This document shows positions 30,589 to 41,046 of a stretch of DNA of 64,000 nucleotides, one piece after another. The DNA lies in assembly GCA_964019335.1 (NCBI GenBank), contig OZ025651.1, forward strand, positions 682,001-746,000. The letters run 5' to 3'. Source of the stretch: Diplonema japonicum. Its lineage: Eukaryota; Euglenozoa; Diplonemea; Diplonemida; Diplonemidae. The position numbers were made by a program, and so were the translations under genes. Every line of letters begins with the position of its first letter. Position 1 is the first letter of the stretch. The notes beneath the pieces are model-generated. The model was given only the letters and a program-made list of their open reading frames with translations. It searched no databases and was not told the DNA's origin.

Positions 30589-33500
30589 ATGGGGGACATG
30601 GTGGAATTACCAGACGTGGAGATAAAAGTGGTGATCTTAACAGGGTTCGTCATTACGCTGGATGTGAACCCGAGGGACACAGTGTTGGACCTGCGCCAGA
30701 TCCTAGGCGAAGCAATGGAGTCTTGCTATGTAACGTCTTACCACGTGTATGACAAAAACGATGAGATGCTTGAGGACTACGACACTCTCGGAGACATTGC
30801 GAAGGGTGACGAGTACACGTTGAAATTCAAGAACTACAACGACAAGGAAATGCGGCTGCACGTGAATCATCTACAAGGGCTTTTGGCAGCGAGGCTGGAC
30901 GAGGTAATGGTGTCGCCAATGCCCACCACCCAGCACAGCAAGGCTCTGGAGCCGCAAAAAACAAAGTCCTATCCCTCCTTTGCAAAACTGATAGGTAACG
31001 ACGTGCAAAAAATCGCCAGCGACCTCGACGATACTTACCCCGAGCCTAAATCTTCATCACACCCGGAACTACCCGATGCCGGTCCCTTCGCGTGCGCGGA
31101 AGATTTCACAAAACCCGTCACCCTCGATGGCTTTTACGAAATGATGCAGCAAATCCCTTCCGTAAAACACGCCATCTCGCAATCCCTTTCCATCACATGG
31201 AGCGGGTTCAATCCTCCTCAAAGACACCGCAGGCTGCAAGGCGATCTTGGTTATATTGATTTGCAATTTCAGGGCGGGGCATTATACCAGGTAACGTGCA
31301 CACCGCATGGTTTCTTCGTGAACCAGACGAAGACCCGATCGGAGCTGAACCCCGCGCCCGCTGCCAAGCCGCATCATTCCGAAACCTTGCTCGGTCTCAT
31401 CTTCCAATTGAACCCGAAGTACAAAGAAAAGACCTGCGAGCTGTTCCGTGTCAGAGCGTCCTTGCATCCTTTTGAGACAGGCCCAATAGCGGTGCCGATG
31501 CACCGTTCCGAGTGGATAGAACCTCAAGACATTCAGAAGCTAGGGGACATCCCCAGCGGAGGGCGTCCTATTGTACAGGACTACCACGTGCCTGTGCGGA
31601 CATGGAACGACGAGGTGCAGAGGGGTTTGGAGCTGCCGAATGGTACGTTTGAAGAGCGGTTTGTGAAGGACAAGACGCTGTCCCGTTTGCACGCGGAGTT
31701 CGTTGATTTTGCAGCGCAGGCCGCGGTAAGCGCTGTGGACGGCCATGTGACGCCGTTAAACCCCCAGGAGCCCCCCGAACAATGGGTCTACCTCATCAAC
31801 AACACCTTTATATCCCAAGCCGTCGACACAAGGCAGACTTACACCGAGATCGGCGGCAACCGTGCTGCTCGCGTTTTCGCCAAGCAAGACATGCACGGTC
31901 TCCATGCCATCAGGAAGCTGAACACAAAGCTCTCGACAGTCTCGACAGCCATCTTTGACTACAAGGGAAAACGAATGGTCTGCCAGACCCTCGTTCCCGG
32001 TATTTTAATGCAGAAGGCAGACGGAAAGGTCGCCTCCCCGCAGGTACACGGGCTTGGGGAGGAGAACGAAGGCGCGTACCTCATCGACGAAGTCGTGCAG
32101 GATGAACTGAAGAAACTTGCTCCCGCGCTTCACTTGGAGTCCCACATGATGAAAGACGCGGAGGGTGAAGAACACGTGGTGCATGCGAATAGTGAGATCA
32201 AAGCGATGCACAGCAGTGATGACCGTCGGTACCTGTTGGAATGCAGCAAACTGACGCCACGTGACGTCAACTGGCCGGACAACTACCTGGCGTTCACACG
32301 ATTCGAGCTCATCGAGGATTTCATCAGATCAAAGCGAACACACCCTGTCTACGCCGAGATCAATGCTGAGATGTTGAAACGAGGGAGCACCGGCGAGTCA
32401 TCCGTCGATGGGCACTTCTGGGCGATGGAGAAAAACGCGGAAGCCGACATAGAGCACGTCCCGAAGTTCAACTGCGATATGCACACTTTCATGCCGAACA
32501 TGCAGCTGACGGACCCGAAGGAGAAGCAGGAAGCCAGCCAGGAAGTTCTTAAGGAGCTCGCAGCATTCTTGAAATCGAAGCTCGCCACCATTGTCGATGA
32601 AATCGTAAAGACAGAGGTCGTCGACACAGAGTGCTTGAAGGACGTGTTCCACGACTACGGCGTGAACATGCGGTACCTAGGTGAGGTGATTACTATGCTC
32701 CCTGACTGGGCCACGAATGCCGCATCTCTTTGCAGAACCGAGATCGTGTCTCGTATCCTGAAACATAAAATCCGCGACGTGATGCTGGAGAACAGCTTGG
32801 AAGACGTGGCCACCCCTGTTGCAGAGCTTCTGAGCAGCGTGCTCGGCGACAAGAAAAAGAAATCAGAGCCAGGAAAAAAAAAAAAAAAGAACAAGAAGAA
32901 GAAAACAACCCCAGCTGCAAAAGACAGAGAGGAGAAATGGATCGAAGACGCTGCTTTAAAAAGCTTCAAACATAAACTGGAAGAAGGCTGGATCTCCACC
33001 ATCGACAAATTCATGTTGTTGAGAGCAGTGTGCTGTAAAACAGGGATCACGGTCAAGCAGAGAAGGTACGACTTCACAGAAGACGAGCCCATCGAAGCAG
33101 AGGATATTATTGACATGTGGCCCATCATGCACCACCACCCGCCGTACTTCAGCGCCATGGAAGCTCTGCTGGACAACAGCCAGCAAGAGGGTCCTGAAAT
33201 AACAATTCAAAAGGTCCGTCAGGCTTTAACACACGCCCATATTGTGGTCGGTGCTGTTTGCACCGAATCCGCTTTATGCTTCCAAGCCTTGGCAAAGATG
33301 ATGCTTTCTGACATCGACACCGCCATCCAGCACCAGTACAAGGCACTCATTATCAGTAGAAGGCTGCTCGGGCCTACCCACGGAAACATGGTTTCTTTGT
33401 TGAAAAACATATCGGTGATGGCTTATATGACTGGGCGGTACTACCCTGCGATCCAATACCTCCGCAGGGCGATGTACCTCAGTCGTGCGCTGTGTGGTGA

Positions 33501-34552
33501 TGTGAGCTTTGATATTTTGTTCACCCTAGCGAGCTTCTACAACGAATCGGGGCACGCTGAGCAGGCGATACACATCCTGAACCACACTGTGGAGAAGGCG
33601 ACGAAGATCTCGGCTGATAGCGACCAGCTTGCTCTGTGCACCCAGCATCTTTCGCTCGTGTACGGGCACAGCGGGTATTTGACAAAGGCTGTGGAACATC
33701 AGAAAAAAGCGCTTGAACTTTTCAACAAAGCCCTAGGGCCTGACAATGCTCAGACAAAGGAAGCTGACTCGTGGTATGGAAAGGAATATTTAAAAAAAAT
33801 AGCTATTTACTGCCAACAAGTAATGACTTTACCGACACTCTGAAATTACTTCACCACGAGGGGCACAACAGGGTGACAAGGGGCACAACAAGAGAGGGGT
33901 TACAAAGGTTACAATACAAGTTGTTTTTCCTCCTTTTGTTGACTAAGAGCTGCCGCTGTCGCTGGCATTGCCACTGTCACCATCTCTAATCAGGCCTTCC
34001 CATACCTGGCGCGGCCGCTGGCTCCTTTTTTTCTGCTGCTTCGGTATTTTGAAGTCTTTTGGGGTGCTTGGGTAAGCTGACTAAGTTACCCTTACCCACA
34101 GAAGAGTTACCCCCAGAAACTGGGAACAAGGCCTAGCCAAAAGTGGGCAAATTGGGAGGAAAAAGTAGTCCAACTTGGAACTGAGCCGAGGCAAAAGTTG
34201 CAATTGAGCTGAACCTGGGGGGAAATAGCAAACTGAGAGGAAAAAGTAGCCCCACTGGGAACCGAACCGAGGCAAAAATTGGCCGAGGCATATTATTTAA
34301 GGACGGAAACCCCCTATTACTTCACGGAAAACAGGCCATTATTTCACCGTGAAGTAATGAGATTTAGCGTGAAGTAATGAGATTTAGCGTGAAGTAATGG
34401 GCCCCCCAGTGCGTGAAGTAATTTCTGAAGAGTGAAATAAAAAAAAAAAAAAAAAAAGGTACCGTCACTGGGTCAAAACTGCTGTTGAGAAGGCAAAGAC
34501 TGCCAAGGCCATCGCTGCAAACAAGGCTGCTGCGCCAGCGAAGAAAAAGTAA
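30589..34552 (+). CDS. Clustered mitochondria protein (CLU/TIF31 family)
   Basis: This is a large cytosolic RNA-associated protein needed for normal mitochondrial distribution. It has 1,092 residues in two exons, 30589-33773 and 34459-34552. The N-terminal ubiquitin-like region (VKVVILTG-type start, then YDTLGDIAKGDEYTLK) leads into the CLU-N and CLU domains. The domain is recognisable in LYQVTCTPHGFFVNQTKTRS, then VYLINNTFISQAVDTRQTYT and the DVNWPDNY region. Late residues (about 880-1050) carry TPR-like helices such as AIQYLRRAMYLSRALCGD and AVEHQKKALELFNKALGPD. A Lys-rich insert sits near residue 765. The 685-bp intron replaces the usual 40-bp size. Its removal restores KEADSWYRHWVKTAVEKAK and the basic end AKKK. 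The unspliced frame would end 23 codons into the intron. Confidence 0.92.
33774..34458 (+). mobile_element. Enlarged 685-bp intron with a probable inserted repeat element
   Basis: The intron starts GTATGGAAAGG and ends in a long A run plus AG, like the short introns, but carries about 600 extra bases. The motif ATTACTTCAC occurs near the left end (33845-33854) and at 34316. In reverse (GTGAAGTAAT) it lies at 34349, 34369, 34389 and 34413, three of these in a 20-bp tandem repeat. GAAATTACTTCAC at 33843-33855 and its inverse near 34413-34425 act as an inverted pair. A second internal repeat of about 81 bp occurs near 34154-34270. I could not define a clear target duplication, so the superfamily is unknown. 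Confidence 0.55.
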
Positions 34553-35142
34553 AAATTTTGTTTTTTTTTTTTGATTTTTTTTTTCTTCTCTTCTTTTCCC
34601 CTCCCCATCAACAGGGAATTTCTTCTTCTTTTTTTTTTGATCAATTTTTTTCGGGGGGTATCAAAAGTGTCCCGATTGGGCTGTCTTCTTTTTTCGGGCC
34701 ATTGCATTCTAAGGCATCGAAGTGCCGTGCACCATACAACGGGGAGCTTTAAGAGACTACCCAAAATGTGACCTCCTAAGAAGTGTGCACTTAGACGGCT
34801 TTTGTTTTTACTTCGTTTTTTACTAGATAAAAATAACGGTCGTGCTCCAAACTTTTTTTTGAGGAATGGTTTTTTGATGCTCCCCCCTCCCCCCCAAAAA
34901 AAACTTTTCTTTCCTTTTTATATTATTATAGTTCCTTTGAAGAGTCTGATGACTGTCGCTTTACATTTAGTGTTCTGAAAAAGAAAAAAAATCGAGAGGA
35001 AAAAAAAAAAAAAAAAAAAAAATACAACACACACACAACTCCACTTTCCCCCCACTTCAATTTTTTTTTGTTTTTTTTTTTTTTGCAAACACGAAAAAAA
35101 AAAAAACTTTTTTTTCCCTGAGGTGAAAAAAAAAAAAAAAAA
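34553..35142. other. Intergenic spacer
   Basis: T and A tracts flank a central stretch (about 34640-34850) of ordinary composition with no open frame of note. No RNA gene was recognised there. The final A run ends directly at the next start codon. Confidence 0.6.
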
Positions 35143-36303
35143 ATGGAGCGAAGTAACACGGACGAGTTTGAGATAGTGATGGGTGCCAGTGACTGGAAGG
35201 CGTACAACACGCAGGTGAGCGCGATAATAATGGAGTTCAATGAAGAGCACATCCGAGGGAAGGCCAAGGGGCAAGGAATGCTCAACTACATCCCGCTGGG
35301 CAATGTGTTCACACTGGAGGTAGAAATGCCCTACGGGTTCCCGGCGGTCCGGCCTATAGTGCGACTATCTGAGCCCGACTTCAAAACCGTCACGCAGAAG
35401 CACCTCGACAACGAGGGGTTTATAGTCCACCCAGGCCTCTTATCATGGAAGCACCCCGAACCACTTTCAGAGGTTTTGAGGAAGATATTCACCGATTTAA
35501 GTTCTGACCCGCCGAGACCAAAAATCAAATGGGGTTTTGGTGCAGCGAGTACACCTGACTTAAGGGCACCATCGGCACCTACAGAAGCAACACAGCCAAC
35601 ACCATCGAAGCCTAAAATAAACTGGGGTTTCGGATCGGTATCAGCCAAGGAGGTCCGCATGGATGTTCGGACAACGGATGTTAAAGCATGCAAGGTGGCG
35701 GAGGCACCACCGATTCCTGCATTGTCAGTACCACTGCCATCGTCGTCGAAAAATGTTTTCAAGCCCTCACCAGTTCCGGTCGAAATTCACAAGAAACCTG
35801 TGGAAGAAGTCGCACTGCCCTCTGTTCCCGACGTTCCAAGATCGTTTCCTAGCGTTCAAAAACTTTCTGTGAGGGAGCTTCAAAAAATATCCTCTGAAGG
35901 CTTGGACACCGCAACCCTTCGTAACCTCTCTGAGGGTTTCTTCACAAGCTCCGACAATGTCACTGAGAAAGCTGTACTAAAAAGCCAGGCAAACTCGCAA
36001 AAACTCGCGGAAGCCGAGGACGACCTCCAACTTTCCCGAACTAAAGTTTTCGATCTGCGTGCAAAACTTGCCTCTCTCAAAGAAGAGCTTGATGTAGTTA
36101 GTCTCTGCAAGGCGGACGTCATTGAGTCGCGTAACTCTAACGTGCACTTGACTGCTATCAGAACCGAGGCGCAGGATAACCTTCGAGCAGCTCAAGCTCA
36201 ATTTGAGAAGTCCCGCGAACCCCTTGCTTATCTGAACTCGGCTTTCTTTCCTCTTGCGGCCGAGTACCACAAGGTCATGCTTTCTATCGGTAGCTCCCAG
36301 TAA
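35143..36303 (+). CDS. VPS37A-like ESCRT-I subunit (UEV-like plus Mod(r) regions)
   Basis: This has 386 residues and no intron. The N-terminal 115 residues fit a ubiquitin-E2-variant-like fold: TLEVEMPYGFPAVRPIVRLS is the E2 strand-Pro pattern, and no catalytic Cys is seen at the E2 position. Residues of about 250-375 form a helical coiled coil resembling the VPS37 Mod(r) domain (LSVRELQKISSEGLDTATLR, then LRAKLASLKEELDVV). In animals, VPS37A has this order and acts in ESCRT-I sorting of ubiquitinated membrane cargo. The linker carries two copies of a short motif, PKIKWGFG (about 126) and PKINWGFG (about 155), which may be a binding peptide. The family call rests on domain order and pattern and is moderately sure. 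A start at 35143 is supported by the preceding A run and immediate fold start. Confidence 0.65.
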   Translation: MERSNTDEFEIVMGASDWKAYNTQVSAIIMEFNEEHIRGKAKGQGMLNYIPLGNVFTLEVEMPYGFPAVRPIVRLSEPDFKTVTQKHLDNEGFIVHPGLLSWKHPEPLSEVLRKIFTDLSSDPPRPKIKWGFGAASTPDLRAPSAPTEATQPTPSKPKINWGFGSVSAKEVRMDVRTTDVKACKVAEAPPIPALSVPLPSSSKNVFKPSPVPVEIHKKPVEEVALPSVPDVPRSFPSVQKLSVRELQKISSEGLDTATLRNLSEGFFTSSDNVTEKAVLKSQANSQKLAEAEDDLQLSRTKVFDLRAKLASLKEELDVVSLCKADVIESRNSNVHLTAIRTEAQDNLRAAQAQFEKSREPLAYLNSAFFPLAAEYHKVMLSIGSSQ

Positions 36304-36719
36304 AAGAGAGAGAGAGGGGGGGGGGGGGGGGGGGAGATGGTGTTTTATTAACTTGTTTCGCATCAATCACAAGATTCGGTATTTTCCTCCACTCCCCCTT
36401 TTTCTTTTTCTTTTTCTTTTTTTTTTTTTTACACGTGGAGCTTTTTTTTCTCTTTTTTTTTTCTCTCTCTTTTGCTTTTTTCTTTTTTTTTTTCTGGTTT
36501 TCACTTAAACGAGGAATTGCGCTATGCAGGGCTGTATTGAGGTTGGGGCTCCCTTGCCTGCTCTGAATGAACAACGAAAAGAAAAGAAAAAAAAAGGGGG
36601 GGGAAGCGCCAAAAGAATGTTTAGAATTTCCCCAGCTGACCTTTGGAAATTTTCCCCAAGATTCTCTCTATAGCCCCTTGGAGCAAGTCCGGGATTGACC
36701 AGACCGATGGGCGTAGGTT

Positions 36720-36750
<31 letters not shown>

Positions 36751-37267
36751 TGACGAACAAGCAAACTGCACGATAGCAGAATCTTGGTTACCCGGGGGCC
36801 CCGGCTGGGACTGAGCTGCACACCGCATGTATTGAGGAGACTACGTTCAATGCAAAAGAAAGCCGAAGCTCGGCCGAGGTGCGCCCCCTGGAATCAAGTA
36901 GACAGTACCTGTGCAGGGTGCCACCTACACTGATCTCCTTTCTCCTATTTTTTTATTTATTTTATGTTTCTCTTTTTTTTCAAATGTTTGTTTTCTTTTT
37001 CTTTCCCCCCCCCCTCTTGGGTTTCCCCTCAATTGTTTAGCGAGAGAAAGAGAGGCATAATATCTAGCAATGTGACGATTTTTTTTTTGTAGTTTTTTTT
37101 TTCTCTTCTTATAAAGAAAACTTATGCTCTCTTCTGTTATCTTTTCTGCCTCATTCGTTGTTTGTTCTGTAGATTCTAACCACAAAAAAAAAGAAGAAGA
37201 AAAAAAAGAAATCTCCATTTTTTTTACCTTTCGCTTTTCTTTCATGTACCTTTCCCACAGGAATACC
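36304..37267. other. Intergenic region with (TTA)n microsatellite
   Basis: This holds G and T runs, then a stretch of ordinary composition (about 36600-36930) split by a (TTA)n microsatellite at about 36719-36744. That stretch includes a GC-rich part (CCCGGGGGCCCCGG at about 36790). It has no convincing open frame and no terminal inverted repeats that I could find; it may be an RNA gene or a decayed repeat. The last bases, TTTCCCACAGGAATACC, lead directly into the kinase start. Confidence 0.5.
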
Positions 37268-39415
37268 ATGTGTTCATACAGCGATACTTTGAATGATTAT
37301 TTAAAAATAAAAAAACTGGGCAGCGGGGCGTTCGGGGATGTCTGGGAGGTGACGAAAGACGACCGGACCTACGCAATAAAGCAACTTACACACCAAACAA
37401 CCGAACAAGCAAACAAGAGCCTCGCAGAGGCGTTCCTACAAAAAGAAATGGAGCACCCCAACATCGTGAGCTGCCACGAGGTGTTCCTGACAACGGATGA
37501 AATGTCTGTGTGCATCGTGATGACGCTCTACGAAGGCACATTGACAGATCTCATTAACAAAAACAAGAAGCTACCCGAGAGCACAGTCCTGCAAATGCTC
37601 CACGCCGTGTGCGAGGGGCTGTCCTACCTGCACGAGAATAGAATAATCCACCGTGACGTGAAGCCCGACAACATCTTCTTCAGGACAACACCCGACGGAA
37701 GCTTCGAGTTCGTCTTGGGCGACTTAGGGCTCGGCAGGAAAGTCGGCAACACGCTGTTACAAACAATGGCTGGGACACCACTGTTCATGGCGCCAGAATG
37801 TTTGTTCGACAAAGGCTACTCATTTAAGGCGGACATGTGGTCTTTAGGAGTAACAGCCTGCCTCTGCATGTTCGGGCAAACAGTGGTGGAGGAATTTACC
37901 ATTAGCCTCCGATCCGAGGAGCGGGAACAAACCCATCGTGACGTGGTGAAGCTTCTGGAGAAGAACATGCCGTGCGTTGAGCTTCGTACTATGATCTGCA
38001 GGCTGCTCAACCCAAACCCGGAGAAAAGACATGCTGTGCGACGGGAACAGGTTCTCTTCTGCGAAAAGCACGGGAAGGAGATGAACCTCGTGTGCTCCAT
38101 GGCAGGGTGCGACAGGAACCTGCTATGCTTCGACTGCCTTCGAAACGGCCACAACGGGCACATGTTTAACCTCGCCAAGGACATCGAGGAGCAGACCGGG
38201 GTGTATCTCAACGACTGCAACGCGAGGCTAAAAACAGCAGAAGCACGCCTGCGAAGCCAAAAATGCGTAGGGGCAATGGCAGACCTCATCCGCACGCAGA
38301 TCAACGCGGGGTTTCAAGAAGCACAGGACGCGTGCATCGCTGAACTCCAAAAACAGAAACAAAAACACCACCTCAAGGTGGACACCTGGGAGAACAACGC
38401 AAAAAAAGAAGCTCGCGAATGCCTCTCACAAAAAATACACCTTCAAAACCTGAAAAACAAAGTGGACAACGCAATGGATCACGGTGGTCCCTGCGAGAAG
38501 GCGCATCTGGCCGCATTACTGGAGGAAACCATCGATTCGGCTACGAGAGTAGATCCGTTGGTGTTGTTCCAGAAGAATCTGTGCTTCACCGGACCATCTC
38601 GCGATGCTGCTGAAGAAGCTGCTCGGCTGGCTGCGGAAACAGCGGTGATGGAAGTGCAAAACACAAAGACCCCTGTTGAAGAAGATCGCAGCACTGGTGG
38701 GATTTCTAAAAGTTTAAAGAGTCTACTTCTCGGACAACACATAGAGGTAGCCTACAACGAACTTGACACCATTGGGCAAGACGGATCCTGTTTGATCATC
38801 GATTTCAAAGGAGCACCGAAGATCGAAGTGGCAAGGAAACACATTGTTTTAATATCAAGCTTTGAACACGTGAAGATAAAGGGCGTGGAGCACGATATTG
38901 CAGACGGGTTTCTATCTTGCGAAGGGTTCGCTGGTTTGAGACCGAAGATGAAGCATTTGACTATCTCTCTTACTGCCAAGATTCGCATTGGGGACGGCTT
39001 TGCGGCAAAGCAAGAAAGTTTGCTTTCGCTTACATTTGATTTAGGTACATCTGCGCATGCTGTGTCCCTCCTACACGGATACGGTAAGAGGATTACCAGT
39101 ACAAAGGGTGCCAGTATGGCCACTCAGCTGGGGGGTGAGCTCTTGCGGAACATAAACCAGCTCAGCCCGATTTCAAGGTTTGGCAGCACATTCTTAGATA
39201 GGTATCGTGCCTTGTCCGGCCCTCTCTCGTTCGTCACCTCCGTCGGGACTAATTTTCTAGGTGGTTGTCGCAACCTGAAAACCGTCGATCTCCGACCCCT
39301 CTCTAATATTTCCTCGCTCGGTAACAATTTTTTATCTGGGTGCAGGTCTCTGGAAGTTCCTGACCGATTTTCTTTACCGGATTTGGTTAGGAGGGCCCTC
39401 CCAGAAGAAATCTAA
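37268..39415 (+). CDS. Protein kinase fused to a B-box zinc finger, coiled coil and LRR-like C-terminus
   Basis: This has 715 residues and no intron. The start at 37268 follows ACAGGAATACC; an upstream in-frame ATG at 37124 would add a Lys/Phe-rich artefact. The kinase domain (about 10-290) has [32 protein letters not shown] in place of DFG, and FMAPECLF; it resembles the NEK/CAMK-like group. A B-box type 2 zinc finger follows (CEKHGKEMNLVCSMAGC to CFDCLRNGHNGH, about 313-345), then a coiled coil (about 360-470), as in TRIM proteins but without a RING. The last 200 residues contain BspA-type leucine-rich units such as VTSVGTNFLGGCRNLKTVDL and ISSLGNNFLSGCRSLEV. All catalytic residues are present, so it is likely active. 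The B-box and coiled coil probably mediate assembly. Confidence 0.85.
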   Translation: MCSYSDTLNDYLKIKKLGSGAFGDVWEVTKDDRTYAIKQLTHQTTEQANKSLAEAFLQKEMEHPNIVSCHEVFLTTDEMSVCIVMTLYEGTLTDLINKNKKLPESTVLQMLHAVCEGLSYLHENRIIHRDVKPDNIFFRTTPDGSFEFVLGDLGLGRKVGNTLLQTMAGTPLFMAPECLFDKGYSFKADMWSLGVTACLCMFGQTVVEEFTISLRSEEREQTHRDVVKLLEKNMPCVELRTMICRLLNPNPEKRHAVRREQVLFCEKHGKEMNLVCSMAGCDRNLLCFDCLRNGHNGHMFNLAKDIEEQTGVYLNDCNARLKTAEARLRSQKCVGAMADLIRTQINAGFQEAQDACIAELQKQKQKHHLKVDTWENNAKKEARECLSQKIHLQNLKNKVDNAMDHGGPCEKAHLAALLEETIDSATRVDPLVLFQKNLCFTGPSRDAAEEAARLAAETAVMEVQNTKTPVEEDRSTGGISKSLKSLLLGQHIEVAYNELDTIGQDGSCLIIDFKGAPKIEVARKHIVLISSFEHVKIKGVEHDIADGFLSCEGFAGLRPKMKHLTISLTAKIRIGDGFAAKQESLLSLTFDLGTSAHAVSLLHGYGKRITSTKGASMATQLGGELLRNINQLSPISRFGSTFLDRYRALSGPLSFVTSVGTNFLGGCRNLKTVDLRPLSNISSLGNNFLSGCRSLEVPDRFSLPDLVRRALPEEI

Positions 39416-40023
39416 TTTTTTTTTTTTTGCTATTTTTTCCCCCCCCTTTCAATCTTCAAAAAAGAAAAATGAAGGGAGGGGGGGAAAAAATGCGGACGGG
39501 ACGAACGGTGAATCTACAATATTCCCGAACGGAAAAAAAAAAAAAAAAAGAGCAAAGACTCGATGCGTGCCAATATTTTTTTGCATTATCGTATCATTGC
39601 CCTCCCCCTCCCCTCCCCTACACATATGTTGGCAAAGGAACATGTTTACTGTTTTTTTTTCTTCTGCAACATAGCCCTACACATGTTGATTAAAAGGATA
39701 GTTTGTTTATGGTAGTTTTTTTCCGCCTTGTTCCTAGTTAGTAGTTTTTGGAGCTTTTAGACTGAAACAAATAATGACGCATCTATTTCCCTTCCATTCC
39801 CCCCCCCCCTTTTTTTTCCCCCGGGTTTTCTAGAAAACCGTTAGCGAGCGAGGATTTTCTTTCTTTTTTTTTTTTTTCCTACGAATTTCTTTTCTGTTTT
39901 TTTTTCTTTCTTTCTTACATTCAAATGCATCCTTGTGTCGAACAAAAGAAACTTCTACTGTTATCAAACGAAGCTATTCATAACAGACGTTAGTTCATTT
40001 GGCAGGAAATAAATAAGGAATTC

Positions 40024-40059
<36 letters not shown>

Positions 40060-41046
40060 ACTCTTTCGGGTTTCAACCTATCATTACCTATCTGCAGCAT
40101 AATCCCAACTTTGCCCAAAAATACCCAGTTTGATCGACGCTTGAAAATAGTCGCCGGAAAAAAAAAAAAAAAAAAAAAAGAAAAGAAAAGTTAGTATCCG
40201 GAGTGAACCAGTGTTAGCATTGACCTAAGAGGGTCTAAGTAGATTCTCAAAACACACAAGAAAAAAAAAGGAAAAAAAAATGTTTCTATTTTAATAATTT
40301 ACGCTATTTTGTAACGCAAAACGAACCTTAACAAACATTTGTTTAAAGTTTGTTTTTATGTGATATTCCTTTCGGAGGGCCCCTTCAAATTTCTATTTCA
40401 GGGGTAGCAGGATCTTGGCCGGGTCTAGGCACGCAGCGAAGTCTGTCACCCAGGTACAAACAGACTTTAAAAGATAGAGTTTTAATATTTCACATCCTTT
40501 TTTTTCCCCTTCTCTTTTTTTTCTTTTTCTTTGGGTTCTTCCCTTAGATGCGGAAGTTAAACTGAATGCTTTTTTTTTTTTTTTTTTTAGAGGGATCTGT
40601 TTCCTTTCTCTATTTCTTTTTCCTTATATTATTTGAATACCATTTAGTTAGGTCTATAGAAAGTCCCTAGAAAAAAGAAAAAAAATTATTTTGGAGCACA
40701 AATGAAAAGCAGGACCTGGGTGCAACAACAAAACCGAAGCTGTGATTTTTTTGCTTTTTTTTTTCTTTTCTTCTCTTTCTGTCGTCATGCTGTTCCGTTC
40801 CAAAAGAACATGATGACCCCCTCCCCCCATTGTATATCGAAATTTTCGAAAAAAAATTTCCACCCCCCACATTAATTTAGTCGTTCACGACCCCTCCCTC
40901 CCTCTTTTTTTTTCCACTAACTCTTTTCTTTTCCCCATTCCCCCCCCCTACTTTTTTATTCAACAAAATCGAATTATTACAAAAAAAACTAGGGGAGGAG
41001 CGGGGGCGGGGGGGGGGGGGGGAGGAAAGAAACAAAAAAAAGAAAA
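39416..41046. other. 1.6-kb intergenic region
   Basis: A mixture of A/T runs (T run at 40026-40057) and ordinary-composition stretches without convincing coding potential. A segment at about 40340-40450 has acceptor-like TTTCAGGGG and donor-like CCCAGGTAC bracketing about 50 bases, so a non-coding or untranslated exon is possible. I found no terminal inverted repeats and no recognisable snRNA or tRNA. Confidence 0.5.

Noticed and set aside
36600-36930. Possible third MITE in the VPS37A-kinase spacer
   Set aside because: The composition differs from the flanking homopolymers, but I found no terminal inverted repeats or target duplication.
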